Shown here piece after piece: positions 1 through 8,047 of a DNA stretch of 64,000 nt. How positions within the stretch are numbered: the stretch's first letter is position 1; the number at the start of each line of letters is the position of its first letter. Source of the DNA: Arthrobacter sp. ZGTC131 (GTDB lineage Bacteria > Actinomycetota > Actinomycetes > Actinomycetales > Micrococcaceae). The notes under the pieces are model-generated. The model saw nothing but the letters and a program-made list of their open reading frames with translations, had not been told where the DNA came from and did not search any database. Position numbers and translations under genes: made by a program. Where the stretch lies: the NCBI RefSeq assembly GCF_002929275.1, contig NZ_PJIK01000005.1:1-64000 (forward strand), given 5' to 3'.

Positions 1-2
1 GC

Positions 3-77
3 CTGGGCGAAGCCATGGTGGGCATCAACGTGGACGAGATTCCGCAGCCCCACCGCCTCGCCGAGCGCGGCTGGTAG
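3..77 (+). CDS. pdxS: Pyridoxal 5'-phosphate synthase lyase subunit PdxS, C-terminal end only
   Basis: Only the last 24 codons are inside the window; the gene begins before base 1. The visible tail carries the GINVDEIPQPHRLAERGW signature, which matches my recollection of actinobacterial PdxS C-termini. PdxS makes the vitamin B6 cofactor PLP from ribose 5-phosphate, glyceraldehyde 3-phosphate and ammonia, and the ammonia comes from the glutaminase PdxT. A pdxT gene lies further along at 5873, which supports the call. The identification rests on a short peptide, so it is likely but not certain. Confidence 0.8.
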   Translation: MGEAMVGINVDEIPQPHRLAERGW

Positions 78-131
78 CTCGCACCGTTAGGTGCGCCGAA
101 CGGCGCGATCCTCTGCACGCTATTCCCCGTG

Positions 132-162
132 CCCAGCTAAGGCCGCTTTGCGGCGAGCTGGG
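132..162 (+). terminator. Hairpin downstream of pdxS
   Basis: CCCAGCT (132-138) pairs with AGCTGGG (156-162), and inside it GCCGC (142-146) pairs with GCGGC (150-154). It is followed by a GGGGCCCC palindrome and TTTT at 174-177. It lies about 55 bases after the pdxS stop, so a role as a terminator is plausible. Confidence 0.45.
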
Positions 163-229
163 GCGCGGGGCCCCTTTTACGCGTGCTGCCGGATCCCACC
201 GCTCGGCGCTTGGCGCTCCTGATTAGTAG

Positions 230-270
230 GACGACGGCGAGTCACCTTTGGTGGGTGACTCGCCGTCGTC
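230..270. terminator. Strong hairpin between converging pdxS and M3 peptidase genes
   Basis: A perfect 17-bp stem (230-246 with 254-270, core ACGACGGCGAGTCACC) encloses a 7-base loop. On the plus strand it is followed by a T-rich stretch (272-280). It sits 18 bases beyond the stop codon of the minus-strand peptidase, so it may end transcription from both sides. Confidence 0.7.
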
Positions 271-287
271 GTTTGCTTTTGGAGGAG

Positions 288-2300
288 TTACTCGAGGCCG
301 CGGCGCTTGAGGAGCGGTTCCAGGGCTGCGTCCCGTCCCCGCAGGGTGCGGAACGACTCCAGGGGATCCTGGCTGTTGCCGCGGGACAGGAGCTCTCCGC
401 GGAAGCGGTCCCCGTTGGCGCGGGTGAGTCCGCCGTTCTCGGTGAACCAGTCGACGGTTTCGGCGTCCAGCACCTCGCTCCAGATGTACGAGTAGTAGCC
501 TGCCGCGTAGCCGTCGCCGGCGAAGATGTGCTGGAAGTACCCCGTGCGGTAGCGGGGCGGAATGAGCCTGTGGGCAACGCCGGCCGCCGCCAGCGCCTTG
601 GCCTCGAACTCCAGGACATCCTGCGGGACGGTGCCGGCATCCAGCACATGCCAGGCCAGGTCCAGCAGCGCGGCTCCGAGGTACTCCGTGGTGGCGAAGC
701 CCTCGCCCCAGAGCCTCGACTCGTTGAGCCGGTCCACCGTGTCCTGGGGGAGCAGCTCCCCGGTGGCGTGGTGGCGGGCGTAGTTGGCCAGGACCTCGGG
801 CCACATGATCCACATTTCGTTAACCTGCGAGGGGTACTCCACGAAGTCGCGAGGCACCGACGTGCCGGAGAACCGCGGATAGGTGACGTCCGAGAAAAGC
901 CCGTGCAGGGCGTGCCCGAATTCGTGGAACGCGGTCCGGACCTCGTCCAGCGTCAGCAGGGTGGGCTCACCGGCCGGCGGCTTGGAGATGTTCAGGTTGT
1001 TGATCACCACCGGTTTAGTGCCCAACAAGGCTGACTGCTCCACGAGGGAGTTCATCCAGGCGCCGCCCCGCTTCGATTCCCGGGTGTAGTAGTCGCCCAG
1101 GAACAGCCCCAGCTCCGTGCCGTCCTGGTTGCGGACTTCCCACACACGGACGTCCGGGTGGTAGCCGGCGAGGTCGCTCCGTTCATGGAAGGTGATGCCG
1201 TAAAGGGATGTAGCGGCGAAAAACACGCCGTCCACCAGCACCCGGTCCAGTTCGAAGAAGGGCCGGATTGCCTGTTCGTCCACCGCGTACCGCTCCCGCC
1301 GGACTTTCGCGGAGTAGTAGGCCCAGTCCCAGGCCTCCAGCGGGTGGCCGGCGCTTTCGGCCAAGGCGGCGGCCTCGGCGTCGGCGTTCCGGACTGCGGC
1401 AGGCGCCAGCCGGTTCAACATGGTCCGGACAGCCTCGAAGTCCGGTGCTGTCTGCCGGTCCACCACGAGTTCGGCATAGTTGGCAAAACCCAGCAGCGCG
1501 GCCTTCTCTGCGCGAAGCCGCACCATGGACTTCACAAGGTCGAGGACGTCCAGGTCACCCCCGCTGCTGCCCCGGGCGACGGACGCCTCATAGAGCCGGC
1601 GGCGGATTTCCCGGTTTTCCAGCGCAGCCAAGGCCGGCTGGTTGCTCGGCTGGATCAGCGTCAGCAGGAACTTCCCGTCGTGGCCGGCCACCCGGGCGGC
1701 TTCGGCGGCGCTGGCCACCTCATCCGCCGGCAGTCCGGCCAGTTCCCCGGCGTCATCCAGCAGGAGGGCCGCGGACTTCATACCTTCCTTGACCCGCTGC
1801 CCGAACTCTGTGCCAAGCCGCGAAAGCTCGGCGTTCAGGGACCTGAGTTTGTCCTGGCCCGGATCATCCAGCTGAATGCCCGACTGGCGGAATTCCTTGA
1901 GGTATTCCTCCACGAGCCGCGTGGACTCGGCGTCCAGTCCCTCGGCGCGGATGGCCGCGAACCGCTCGTAAAGCCCGCGGTTGAGGTACACGGCGTCCTG
2001 GTGGGCGGCAAAGCGTGGCGACAGCTCTGTTTCAAGGTCCCGGATGGCATCGGAGGCGTCAGCGGAAACCAGGGTGAAGAAGGACGCGGCGGCACGTTCC
2101 AGGAGCCGGCCCGACCGCTCCATCGCGAGGGCGGTGTTCTCGAACGTCGCCGGTTCCGGGTTGTCCACGATGGCCGCGATCTCGGACAGGTGCTCTGCGA
2201 GGCCGGCATCAACAGCCTCGGCGTAGTGGGCGTCAGTGATGTCTGCAAACGGAGGCAGGCCGAACGGAAGTGTGCTCGGGATCAGCAGCGGATTAGTCAT
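288..2300 (-). CDS. M3 family zinc metallopeptidase (oligopeptidase / dipeptidyl carboxypeptidase type)
   Basis: The 670-residue protein has the length and layout of M3 peptidases such as Dcp and oligopeptidase A: a long helical N-terminal part and a C-terminal catalytic part. The zinc motif HEFGH is at residues 459-463. A second acidic ligand is expected about 25 residues later, in the NEMW segment. There is no signal peptide, so the enzyme should be cytoplasmic and degrade short peptides. It stands alone on the minus strand, convergent with pdxS and divergent from the CapA-like gene. The exact cleavage mode (endo-oligopeptidase or dipeptidase) cannot be decided from sequence. Confidence 0.9.
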   Translation of the reverse strand: MTNPLLIPSTLPFGLPPFADITDAHYAEAVDAGLAEHLSEIAAIVDNPEPATFENTALAMERSGRLLERAAASFFTLVSADASDAIRDLETELSPRFAAHQDAVYLNRGLYERFAAIRAEGLDAESTRLVEEYLKEFRQSGIQLDDPGQDKLRSLNAELSRLGTEFGQRVKEGMKSAALLLDDAGELAGLPADEVASAAEAARVAGHDGKFLLTLIQPSNQPALAALENREIRRRLYEASVARGSSGGDLDVLDLVKSMVRLRAEKAALLGFANYAELVVDRQTAPDFEAVRTMLNRLAPAAVRNADAEAAALAESAGHPLEAWDWAYYSAKVRRERYAVDEQAIRPFFELDRVLVDGVFFAATSLYGITFHERSDLAGYHPDVRVWEVRNQDGTELGLFLGDYYTRESKRGGAWMNSLVEQSALLGTKPVVINNLNISKPPAGEPTLLTLDEVRTAFHEFGHALHGLFSDVTYPRFSGTSVPRDFVEYPSQVNEMWIMWPEVLANYARHHATGELLPQDTVDRLNESRLWGEGFATTEYLGAALLDLAWHVLDAGTVPQDVLEFEAKALAAAGVAHRLIPPRYRTGYFQHIFAGDGYAAGYYSYIWSEVLDAETVDWFTENGGLTRANGDRFRGELLSRGNSQDPLESFRTLRGRDAALEPLLKRRGLE

Positions 2301-2380
2301 GAAGCAACACTTTCATGCAGCAGACCGGCGCACAATCATGTCCGGCGTGTTTGGCTGCGCGTTCCGGCGGGACGTGGCCG

Positions 2381-2395
2381 TAGGATTGCGGAATG
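2381..2395 (+). promoter_or_regulatory. Probable leaderless promoter of the CapA-like gene
   Basis: A -10-like TAGGAT (2381-2386) ends exactly 6 bases before the ATG at 2393. There is no Shine-Dalgarno sequence between them, so the transcript probably begins at the start codon. Confidence 0.5.
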
Positions 2396-3673
2396 GGGAA
2401 CATTCGCACCAGAATCGCTGGCCGTGCCGTCCGGACCGTCGCGGCGGCATCGCTCATCACAGCACTGGCGTCCTGCGGGGTCGTCGCGGAACAGGACGAG
2501 CCGGGGCAGGGCGGGCAGCCCACTGCCACCGCCTCGTCGGCAACACCTCCGGCGTCCTCGGCAGCGGCTGCCCCGGCCCCAACCGCGACGCCCGCTCCAA
2601 CACCTGCCCCGACGCCCGGCGAGGGCCCTGCCTGCAAGGCGGTCAGGTGCACGTCCGTGCTGGTCACGGGCGACATGCTGGTCCATACCCAGCTGTGGGA
2701 GCAGGCGCGCGTCGACGCGCTGGCGGGCGGAGTCAAGGGGCTTGATTTCGGCCCCCTGCTCGAGGGCCAGCGGCGCTACATCCAGCAGAGTGACCTCGCC
2801 ATTTGCCACCAGGAGACCCCGGTGGCCGTTCCGCAGGGCCCGTTCTCGGCCTACCCTTCCTTCAACGTCCCGCCGCAGATCATCGCCGCTTCGAAGGCCG
2901 TGGGCTACCGGGCCTGCACCACCGCCAGCAACCACACCATCGATCAGGGCACCGAAGGGCTCGTCCGGACTCTGGACGCTTTGGACGCCTCAGGTCTGGA
3001 GCACACGGGTTCCTACCGGACCGAGGCCGACTCCCAGGATGTCCTCATCATGCAGACCGACGCCGCGAAGATCGCCGTCGTTGAAGCGACTTACGGACTC
3101 AACGGGCAGATCCCGGAAGCGGAATGGCAGGTGGACATGCTGGACGCCCCCGCCATGATCGCCAAGGCAAAGAAAGCCAGGAAACTGGGGGCCGACATCG
3201 TGCTCGCCGCCATGCACGCCGGCGATGAATACGCCAGTGTACCGAATGCCCAGCAGCAGGAGCTGGCCCACGCCCTCGTGGACAGCGGCCAGTTCACCAT
3301 GATCTACGGCCACCACACACACTCGGTGCTGCCCGTCGAAAAGTACAAAGGGACCTGGATTGTGTACGGCCTCGGCAACGGCGTGACCGAGCTGTCGCCC
3401 ACCTACGTGGCGAACAACGAGGGCCTGCTGGTGCGGGCCCAGTTCAGCCAGGACGCCGCAGGCAAGTGGACGGCCTCGGACCTGGGCTGGGCCCCGTCCG
3501 TCATCGTGAACGCGCCCTACCGGTGGTGCTCCGTGGCTTCCGATGCGCCGCAGGGCGTCTGCGCCAGCCCCGCCGCGGACGCCGCGACGCGCGAGCGGAC
3601 CAAGACGGTGGTGGAGTCGATGGGCGCCGCCGAGGCCGGCGCGCATGAGCTGCTGATCAGCAAGGAACGCTGA
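2393..3673 (+). CDS. CapA family (PGA_cap) lipoprotein, metallophosphatase fold
   Basis: The 426-residue protein starts with a lipoprotein signal: an arginine-rich n-region, a short hydrophobic stretch and the lipobox LASC with Cys28. A linker rich in Ala, Pro and Thr follows (about residues 40-75). The rest matches the CapA/PgsA poly-gamma-glutamate domain: VTGDMLVH near the start, ASNHTIDQG, AMHAGDEY and GHHTHSV, which correspond to the metal-binding motifs of the calcineurin-like fold. No capB or capC lies beside it, so a role in poly-gamma-glutamate synthesis is not supported. A surface-anchored hydrolase acting on the envelope is an inference. It lies between envelope genes (murT-gatD) and a peptidase. 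Confidence 0.85.
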   Translation: MGNIRTRIAGRAVRTVAAASLITALASCGVVAEQDEPGQGGQPTATASSATPPASSAAAAPAPTATPAPTPAPTPGEGPACKAVRCTSVLVTGDMLVHTQLWEQARVDALAGGVKGLDFGPLLEGQRRYIQQSDLAICHQETPVAVPQGPFSAYPSFNVPPQIIAASKAVGYRACTTASNHTIDQGTEGLVRTLDALDASGLEHTGSYRTEADSQDVLIMQTDAAKIAVVEATYGLNGQIPEAEWQVDMLDAPAMIAKAKKARKLGADIVLAAMHAGDEYASVPNAQQQELAHALVDSGQFTMIYGHHTHSVLPVEKYKGTWIVYGLGNGVTELSPTYVANNEGLLVRAQFSQDAAGKWTASDLGWAPSVIVNAPYRWCSVASDAPQGVCASPAADAATRERTKTVVESMGAAEAGAHELLISKER

Positions 3674-3719
3674 CGGGCAACTGTCTCCCGCCCGGCAGCG
3701 GCACGGGGACGCCGGCAAC

Positions 3720-3772
3720 GGCCGGCGGGCCGCTCCTGGCGCAGCTCGCTCCTAACGGGGCCGGCGGGCCGC
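3720..3772. repeat. Pair of 14-bp direct repeats between the CapA-like gene and gatD
   Basis: GGCCGGCGGGCCGC occurs at 3720-3733 and again at 3759-3772. The second copy lies in the last codons of gatD. Each unit contains an internal GGCC palindrome. It may be a GC-rich duplication at a convergent junction; no T-run follows. Confidence 0.5.
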
Positions 3773-4492
3773 GTGTTCCCTGGCCAGGACCGCATAGCGG
3801 TCATCGGGGCCGCCCGGCGTGAAACTCCCGTATTTGCGTTCGACGGCGGCCCGGATCAGGAAGTCGGCAATCGCCGGGTTCTTCGGGAGCAGGGAGCCGT
3901 GCAGGTAGCTCGCCACGATGTTGCGGTACCTGGCGCCCTCCTGGCCGTCGCTGCTGTTGTTGCCCGTCCCCTTGGGCACGGTGCCAAGCGGGGCCACGCC
4001 CGGGCCGAGGGTGGTCTGGCCGCTGTGGTTTTCGTAGCCCAGCACCTCGCCGAACTCAGCCGTGGTGACCTTGACGTTGCCGATCAGCCGTTCGTCCGTG
4101 CCGTGCGTTTCCACGTCAAGAACGCCAATGCCGGGAATGACCGAACCCGAGCGGGTCTTGAAGAAGCGCCCGAACAGCTGGTACGTCCCGCAGATCAGCA
4201 GCATGGGCGTGCCGTCCTCCGCGAGGCCCCGGAGGGTTTCCGCGCGGGCCTGCAGGTCCTCCTGGATGACCAGCTGCCCGCTGTCCTGTCCGCCGCCTCC
4301 GACAATAATGTCCACTTCGTCCGGGAATTCGTCGCCCACGTTGTACTCCAGCAGCTCCGGGGCGTAGCCGTGCCATTTCAGCCGCTGCTGCAGCACCAGC
4401 GCGTTGCCCCAGTCGCCGTAGATGTTCATGTCCCGCGGATAAAGCTGCAGAACCCTGATAGTTCCCTTGCTGGCTGACGTCCCGGGGGTCAT
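3752..4492 (-). CDS. gatD: Lipid II isoglutaminyl synthase, glutaminase subunit GatD
   Basis: The 246-residue protein is a CobB/CobQ-type glutamine amidotransferase of GatD length. The nucleophile is Cys101 in LLICGTYQLFG and the partner histidine is His198 in SYLHGSLLPKNP. GatD releases ammonia from glutamine and passes it to MurT, which amidates D-glutamate in lipid II to D-isoglutamine. Its start overlaps the stop of murT by 4 bp (ATGA), the usual translational coupling of this two-subunit enzyme. Confidence 0.93.
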   Translation of the reverse strand: MTPGTSASKGTIRVLQLYPRDMNIYGDWGNALVLQQRLKWHGYAPELLEYNVGDEFPDEVDIIVGGGGQDSGQLVIQEDLQARAETLRGLAEDGTPMLLICGTYQLFGRFFKTRSGSVIPGIGVLDVETHGTDERLIGNVKVTTAEFGEVLGYENHSGQTTLGPGVAPLGTVPKGTGNNSSDGQEGARYRNIVASYLHGSLLPKNPAIADFLIRAAVERKYGSFTPGGPDDRYAVLAREHAARRPR

Positions 4493-5781
4493 GAGACCAC
4501 CTCCACTGTGGTGATTTTGGAGAGCTCACGCCGGATGGCGAGCATGGCGGTGTAGGTGCAGAAAATGCGCTTCGGCTTGTCCTTGGCCGCGGCGATGAAC
4601 GCGGCCAGGGCGGGCGCGATCTCGGTGTTCACGGCGCCGACGGCGACCTCGTCGTACTGCAGCCGCAGCGCCATGTCGTAGGCCCGGGAGCCGGTCACTT
4701 GGTCCACGCCCTCAGCGCGCAGGGACTCGAAGTCGACGTCCCACAGCCAGGACATGTCGCGTCCGTCCGCGTAGTTGTCATTGATCGCGATCATGGTGGC
4801 GTAGCCGCCGGCCGGGAACGACTTGAGGCCCAGCCGGAATCCGCTCGGGTTCTTGACCAGCACGAGGTCCAGGGGCAGGCCGTCGACGACGAGGCTTTCG
4901 CCGCGGCCGAAGGCCGGTGCCACCTGGGACAGCGCGGTCAGCAGGGTGGCGTGGTCGGCGGCGGCAGCGCCGCTGCCGCAGATACTGCGGGCCAGTGTCA
5001 GCGCCGCTGCTGCATTGAAGATGTTGTAGACGCCGCGGAGCTTCATCCCGGTGGTGACGGTGCCGCCGTCGTACTCAAAATCGGCGTTGTCCGGCCCCAC
5101 CCGGCGGAGGACGACGTCGGCGTGCGGCTTTTGCTGTACCGGCGCCGGGGCTGGGCTGCCGGGGCCGGCGCGCAGTTCGTCGTCGTTGGGGAAGGTGCTC
5201 AGCAGCGAGTCGTCGAGGCCGAAGTAGCGGACGTCCGGCCCGTCCAGCGTGTCGGCGATGCGGGCCACCCGGGGATCCTCACGGTTGAGGACAACGGTGC
5301 CGGTGGTCTTGGAGGCGATGTGCTGCAGGAGCTGGGCGGTCTTGTCGATCTCGCCGAAGCGGTCCAGCTGGTCACGGAGAACGTTGAGCAACAGGCTGTA
5401 GCGCGGCGGGACCCGGTTGACGAAGTGCACGGCGTGGGCCTCGTCCAGTTCCAGTACGGCGATGTCGGCGTCGAGCCGTCCGCGCCAGTCGACCTCGCCG
5501 AGCAGGGCGGCGGCGACGCCCCGGGTGAAATTGCTGCCGGTGCGGTTGGTGAAGACCTTCAGGCCCTGGCTTTCCAGCAGTTCCACCACCATCTTGGTGG
5601 TGGTGGTCTTGCCATTGGTGCCGCTCACTACGGCTACACCGTGGGGGAGCGTGGACAGAGTCCGCTGCATGAAGCCCGGGTCGATTTTCTCGACCACGAG
5701 CCCGGGTAGCGCGGAGCCTCCGCCCCTGAGCCGGGAGACCCGGCGGACGAGCTTGCCGAGCGGAACACTGAAGGAAAACAT
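4489..5781 (-). CDS. murT: Lipid II isoglutaminyl synthase, Mur-ligase-like subunit MurT
   Basis: The 430-residue protein is a Mur ligase homologue. The ATP-binding loop GTNGKTTTT is at residues 54-62. The C-terminal DUF1727 domain contains the conserved DNYADGRDMSWLWDVDFE segment, which carries the Asp proposed to form a triad with GatD. With GatD it converts lipid II D-Glu to D-iGln. Only two cysteines are present (in SICGSG and IFCTYT), so the Cys4 zinc ribbon of the staphylococcal and pneumococcal enzymes is missing. The corresponding stretch here (about residues 200-235) is Pro/Ala-rich. The gene is transcribed away from pdxT, and its start appears leaderless. Confidence 0.93.
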   Translation of the reverse strand: MFSFSVPLGKLVRRVSRLRGGGSALPGLVVEKIDPGFMQRTLSTLPHGVAVVSGTNGKTTTTKMVVELLESQGLKVFTNRTGSNFTRGVAAALLGEVDWRGRLDADIAVLELDEAHAVHFVNRVPPRYSLLLNVLRDQLDRFGEIDKTAQLLQHIASKTTGTVVLNREDPRVARIADTLDGPDVRYFGLDDSLLSTFPNDDELRAGPGSPAPAPVQQKPHADVVLRRVGPDNADFEYDGGTVTTGMKLRGVYNIFNAAAALTLARSICGSGAAAADHATLLTALSQVAPAFGRGESLVVDGLPLDLVLVKNPSGFRLGLKSFPAGGYATMIAINDNYADGRDMSWLWDVDFESLRAEGVDQVTGSRAYDMALRLQYDEVAVGAVNTEIAPALAAFIAAAKDKPKRIFCTYTAMLAIRRELSKITTVEVVS

Positions 5782-5794
5782 GCTCTGTAATATA
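5779..5794 (-). promoter_or_regulatory. Probable leaderless promoter of murT-gatD
   Basis: On the minus strand TATATT (5794-5789) is followed by 7 bases (ACAGAGC) and then the murT ATG (5781-5779). An AT-rich island in this very GC-rich DNA supports a real -10 element. Confidence 0.55.
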
Positions 5795-5860
5795 TCCCAG
5801 TAGCGGCATGCGATGAGGCGGGCAGGGGCCAGCGGGGACGCCGGCCGGCGCCCGGGACAC

Positions 5861-5875
5861 TATGCTGTTTGGATG
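5861..5875 (+). promoter_or_regulatory. Probable leaderless promoter of pdxT
   Basis: TATGCT (5861-5866) is followed by 7 bases and the ATG at 5873, with no Shine-Dalgarno sequence. It faces away from the murT promoter about 70 bases upstream, so the two form a compact divergent pair. Confidence 0.5.
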
Positions 5876-6595
5876 ACCAATCCCCTTTCCACCGCGCCTC
5901 CGCGCGCTCGTGCAGGTGCCGGTTCGGGCCTGCGCATTGGCGTACTGACGCTGCAGGGCGACTTCCGCGAGCACCTTCGGGCCGTCGAAGCGGCCGGCGC
6001 AACCGGCGTCGGTATCCGGCGCCCTGCCGAACTCCACGACCTGGACGGAATTATTATTCCCGGCGGTGAATCCACCACCATTGACAAGCTGGCGCGTGCC
6101 TTTGAACTGGCGGATCCGCTGCGGCAGCGCATCGCTGACGGGCTGCCCGTGTATGGTTCCTGCGCCGGGATGATCCTGCTCGCCCACGATATCGCCGATC
6201 CCGCCACGGACCTCGCCGGAAACCCGCAGCAGACCTTCGGCGGCCTGGACATCACCGTCCGGCGCAACGCGTTCGGCCGCCAGCGCGAATCGTTCGAAAC
6301 CGACCTCGACTTTAAAGGCCTGGATTTCAGCGCCACTGAAGCGGGGGTCGCGCCGGTGCATGCGGTGTTCATCCGCGGACCATGGGTGGAGCGCGTGGGG
6401 CCCGGCGTCGAGGTGCTTGCCCAGGTGGAACCGGCGGATCCCTCGCATGCATCCCACGCCGCCCATCTGCAGGGGACGGCTAGAATTGTTGCAGTGCGTT
6501 CCGGCCACCTGCTGGCCACCTCCTTCCACCCGGAAGTGACAGGGGAGAAACGCGTACACGAACTTTTTATTCGAATGATCAGAGGAGAAGCGTAA
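5873..6595 (+). CDS. pdxT: Pyridoxal 5'-phosphate synthase glutaminase subunit PdxT
   Basis: This is a 240-residue class I glutamine amidotransferase. It has the PdxT hallmarks LQGDFREH near the N-terminus, GGESTT, the nucleophile Cys in [11 protein letters not shown], and the C-terminal His-x-Glu in FHPEVT. It supplies ammonia to PdxS for PLP synthesis. I chose the ATG at 5873 over an upstream one at 5813 because homology begins with the [10 protein letters not shown] segment and a -10 element lies directly before 5873. The residues ahead of that segment are Ala/Arg-rich, a slightly long N-terminus. pdxT is followed at once by yebC. Confidence 0.95.
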   Translation: MTNPLSTAPPRARAGAGSGLRIGVLTLQGDFREHLRAVEAAGATGVGIRRPAELHDLDGIIIPGGESTTIDKLARAFELADPLRQRIADGLPVYGSCAGMILLAHDIADPATDLAGNPQQTFGGLDITVRRNAFGRQRESFETDLDFKGLDFSATEAGVAPVHAVFIRGPWVERVGPGVEVLAQVEPADPSHASHAAHLQGTARIVAVRSGHLLATSFHPEVTGEKRVHELFIRMIRGEA

Positions 6596-6598
6596 AGC

Positions 6599-7354
6599 AT
6601 GTCAGGCCACTCCAAATGGGCAACGACCAAGCACAAGAAGGCCATCCTTGATAGCCGCCGGGCAAAGTCGTTCGCCAAGCTGATCAAGAACATCGAAGTC
6701 GCTGCCCGGATGGGCGGCCCGGACCTGGCCGGCAACCCCAGCCTGGAGCTCGCCGTCACCAAGGCGAAGAAGACCTCGGTCCCGGCCGACAACATCGACC
6801 GTGCCATCAAGCGCGGCGCAGGCCTCACCGGCGAAGTCGTGGACTACACGGAAATCATGTACGAATGCCGCGGCCCGCAGGGTTCGGCGCTGCTTATCGA
6901 ATGCCTCACGGACAACAAGAACCGTGCTGCATCCGAGGTCCGCCTCGCCATTTCCCGCAACGGCGGCACCATCGCCGATCCCGGTTCCGTCAGCTACCTC
7001 TTCTCCCGCAAGGGCGTGGTCACCCTGCCCAAGAACGGCCTCAGCGAGGACGACGTCCTGATGGCGGTGCTCGACGCCGGTGCCGAGGAAGTCAAGGACA
7101 ACGGCGACACCTTTGAAATCCACTCGGACCCGAAGGACCTCCAGGCAGTCCGCGACGCCCTCAAGGAAGCCGGGATCGACTACGACACCGACGAGGCCGA
7201 ATTCGTCCCCTCCATGGAGGTGCCGCTCGACCTGGATGCCGCCAAGAAGTTCATGAAGCTCGTGGACGCGCTGGAAGACCTCGACGACGTCCAGAACGTC
7301 TATAGCAACGCCGATCTCAGCGACGAAGTGCAGGCCGCACTGGAAGCCGAGTGA
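6599..7354 (+). CDS. yebC: YebC/PmpR-type translation and regulatory factor
   Basis: The 251-residue protein begins with the family signature [14 protein letters not shown] and keeps the three-domain YebC layout throughout. The family was long annotated as a DNA-binding regulator; more recent work on homologues describes relief of ribosome stalling at proline-rich stretches. It starts 3 bases after pdxT with an AGAGGAGAAGCG ribosome site and is followed by ruvC, a common actinobacterial order (pdxT-yebC-ruvCAB). Confidence 0.95.
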   Translation: MSGHSKWATTKHKKAILDSRRAKSFAKLIKNIEVAARMGGPDLAGNPSLELAVTKAKKTSVPADNIDRAIKRGAGLTGEVVDYTEIMYECRGPQGSALLIECLTDNKNRAASEVRLAISRNGGTIADPGSVSYLFSRKGVVTLPKNGLSEDDVLMAVLDAGAEEVKDNGDTFEIHSDPKDLQAVRDALKEAGIDYDTDEAEFVPSMEVPLDLDAAKKFMKLVDALEDLDDVQNVYSNADLSDEVQAALEAE

Positions 7355-7388
7355 TCCCGCAGTGCTGCTGTGATTTTGAGGCCCGGCC

Positions 7389-7967
7389 TTGACCCTGCGT
7401 GTGTTGGGCGTCGACCCGGGCCTCACCCGTTGCGGCATCGGCGTGGTGGACGTCGAGAAGAACCGCCGCGCCACCATGGTGGCGGTCGGCGTGGTGGGCA
7501 CGTCCCCCGAGGAGTCGCTGGACCAGCGCCTGCTGGTCATCGCCCTCGCCATTGACGACTGGCTTGACCGCTACGAGCCGCACGTGCTGGCGGTGGAGCG
7601 TGTTTTCTCCCAGTTGAACGTCAGCACGGTAATGGGTGTGGCCCAAGCGTCCGGGGTCGTCATCGCTGCAGCCGCCCGGCGGGGGATACCGGTGGCGCTG
7701 CACACGCCGTCGGAAGTTAAAGCGGCCGTGACCGGCAGCGGTAACTCGAATAAGGACGCCGTCACCAAACTGGTGACCAAGATTCTCCGGCTCGACGCCC
7801 CGCCGCGTCCGGCCGATGCCGCGGACGCCCTCGCCCTTGCCATCACCCACGCGTGGCGGGCGGGCAGTGGGGCGGCGGTGGCCACCACCGGACCGGGATC
7901 GCAGTCACTGACACCGGCCCAGCGCGCCTGGGCCGAGGCCGAGGCAAAGGCGCGCCGTGCGCGCTGA
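7389..7967 (+). CDS. ruvC: Crossover junction endodeoxyribonuclease RuvC
   Basis: The 192-residue protein has the RuvC catalytic acids: Asp9 in [10 protein letters not shown], Glu70 in AVERVF, and the C-terminal Asp pair in [12 protein letters not shown]. It resolves Holliday junctions made by RuvAB branch migration. The start is TTG, with GAGG 7 bases upstream. A 12-base sequence around this start (GCCCGGCCTTGA) recurs exactly at the ruvA start. The short tail after the last catalytic motif is Ala-rich. Confidence 0.96.
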   Translation: MTLRVLGVDPGLTRCGIGVVDVEKNRRATMVAVGVVGTSPEESLDQRLLVIALAIDDWLDRYEPHVLAVERVFSQLNVSTVMGVAQASGVVIAAAARRGIPVALHTPSEVKAAVTGSGNSNKDAVTKLVTKILRLDAPPRPADAADALALAITHAWRAGSGAAVATTGPGSQSLTPAQRAWAEAEAKARRAR

Positions 7968-7993
7968 TTGTCCGCGGCCCTTGCTAGGGTATT

Positions 7994-8007
7994 CGTAGAT
8001 ATGTTCG
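7994..8007. promoter_or_regulatory. Putative LexA (SOS/Din-type) box before ruvA
   Basis: CGTAGATATGTTCG matches the Gram-positive LexA consensus CGAACRNRYGTTCG at 12 of 14 positions. The right half is perfect and the left half has two mismatches. It lies 40-54 bases before the ruvA start and just after a -10-like TAGGGT (7985-7990), where a repressor would block transcription. ruv genes are known SOS genes in many bacteria. Confidence 0.45.
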
Positions 8008-8047
8008 GATAGTCGGTCTTTGCCGGCGGTAGTTCAGGAGCCCGGCC

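Noticed and set aside
1158-3158. A 666-codon plus-strand frame across the M3 peptidase and CapA-like genes
   Set aside because: It runs antisense through the peptidase and out of frame through the lipoprotein gene; neither part resembles a protein.
2393-3673. Poly-gamma-glutamate capsule locus
   Set aside because: Only a CapA-like protein is present; capB, capC and capE are absent from the surroundings.
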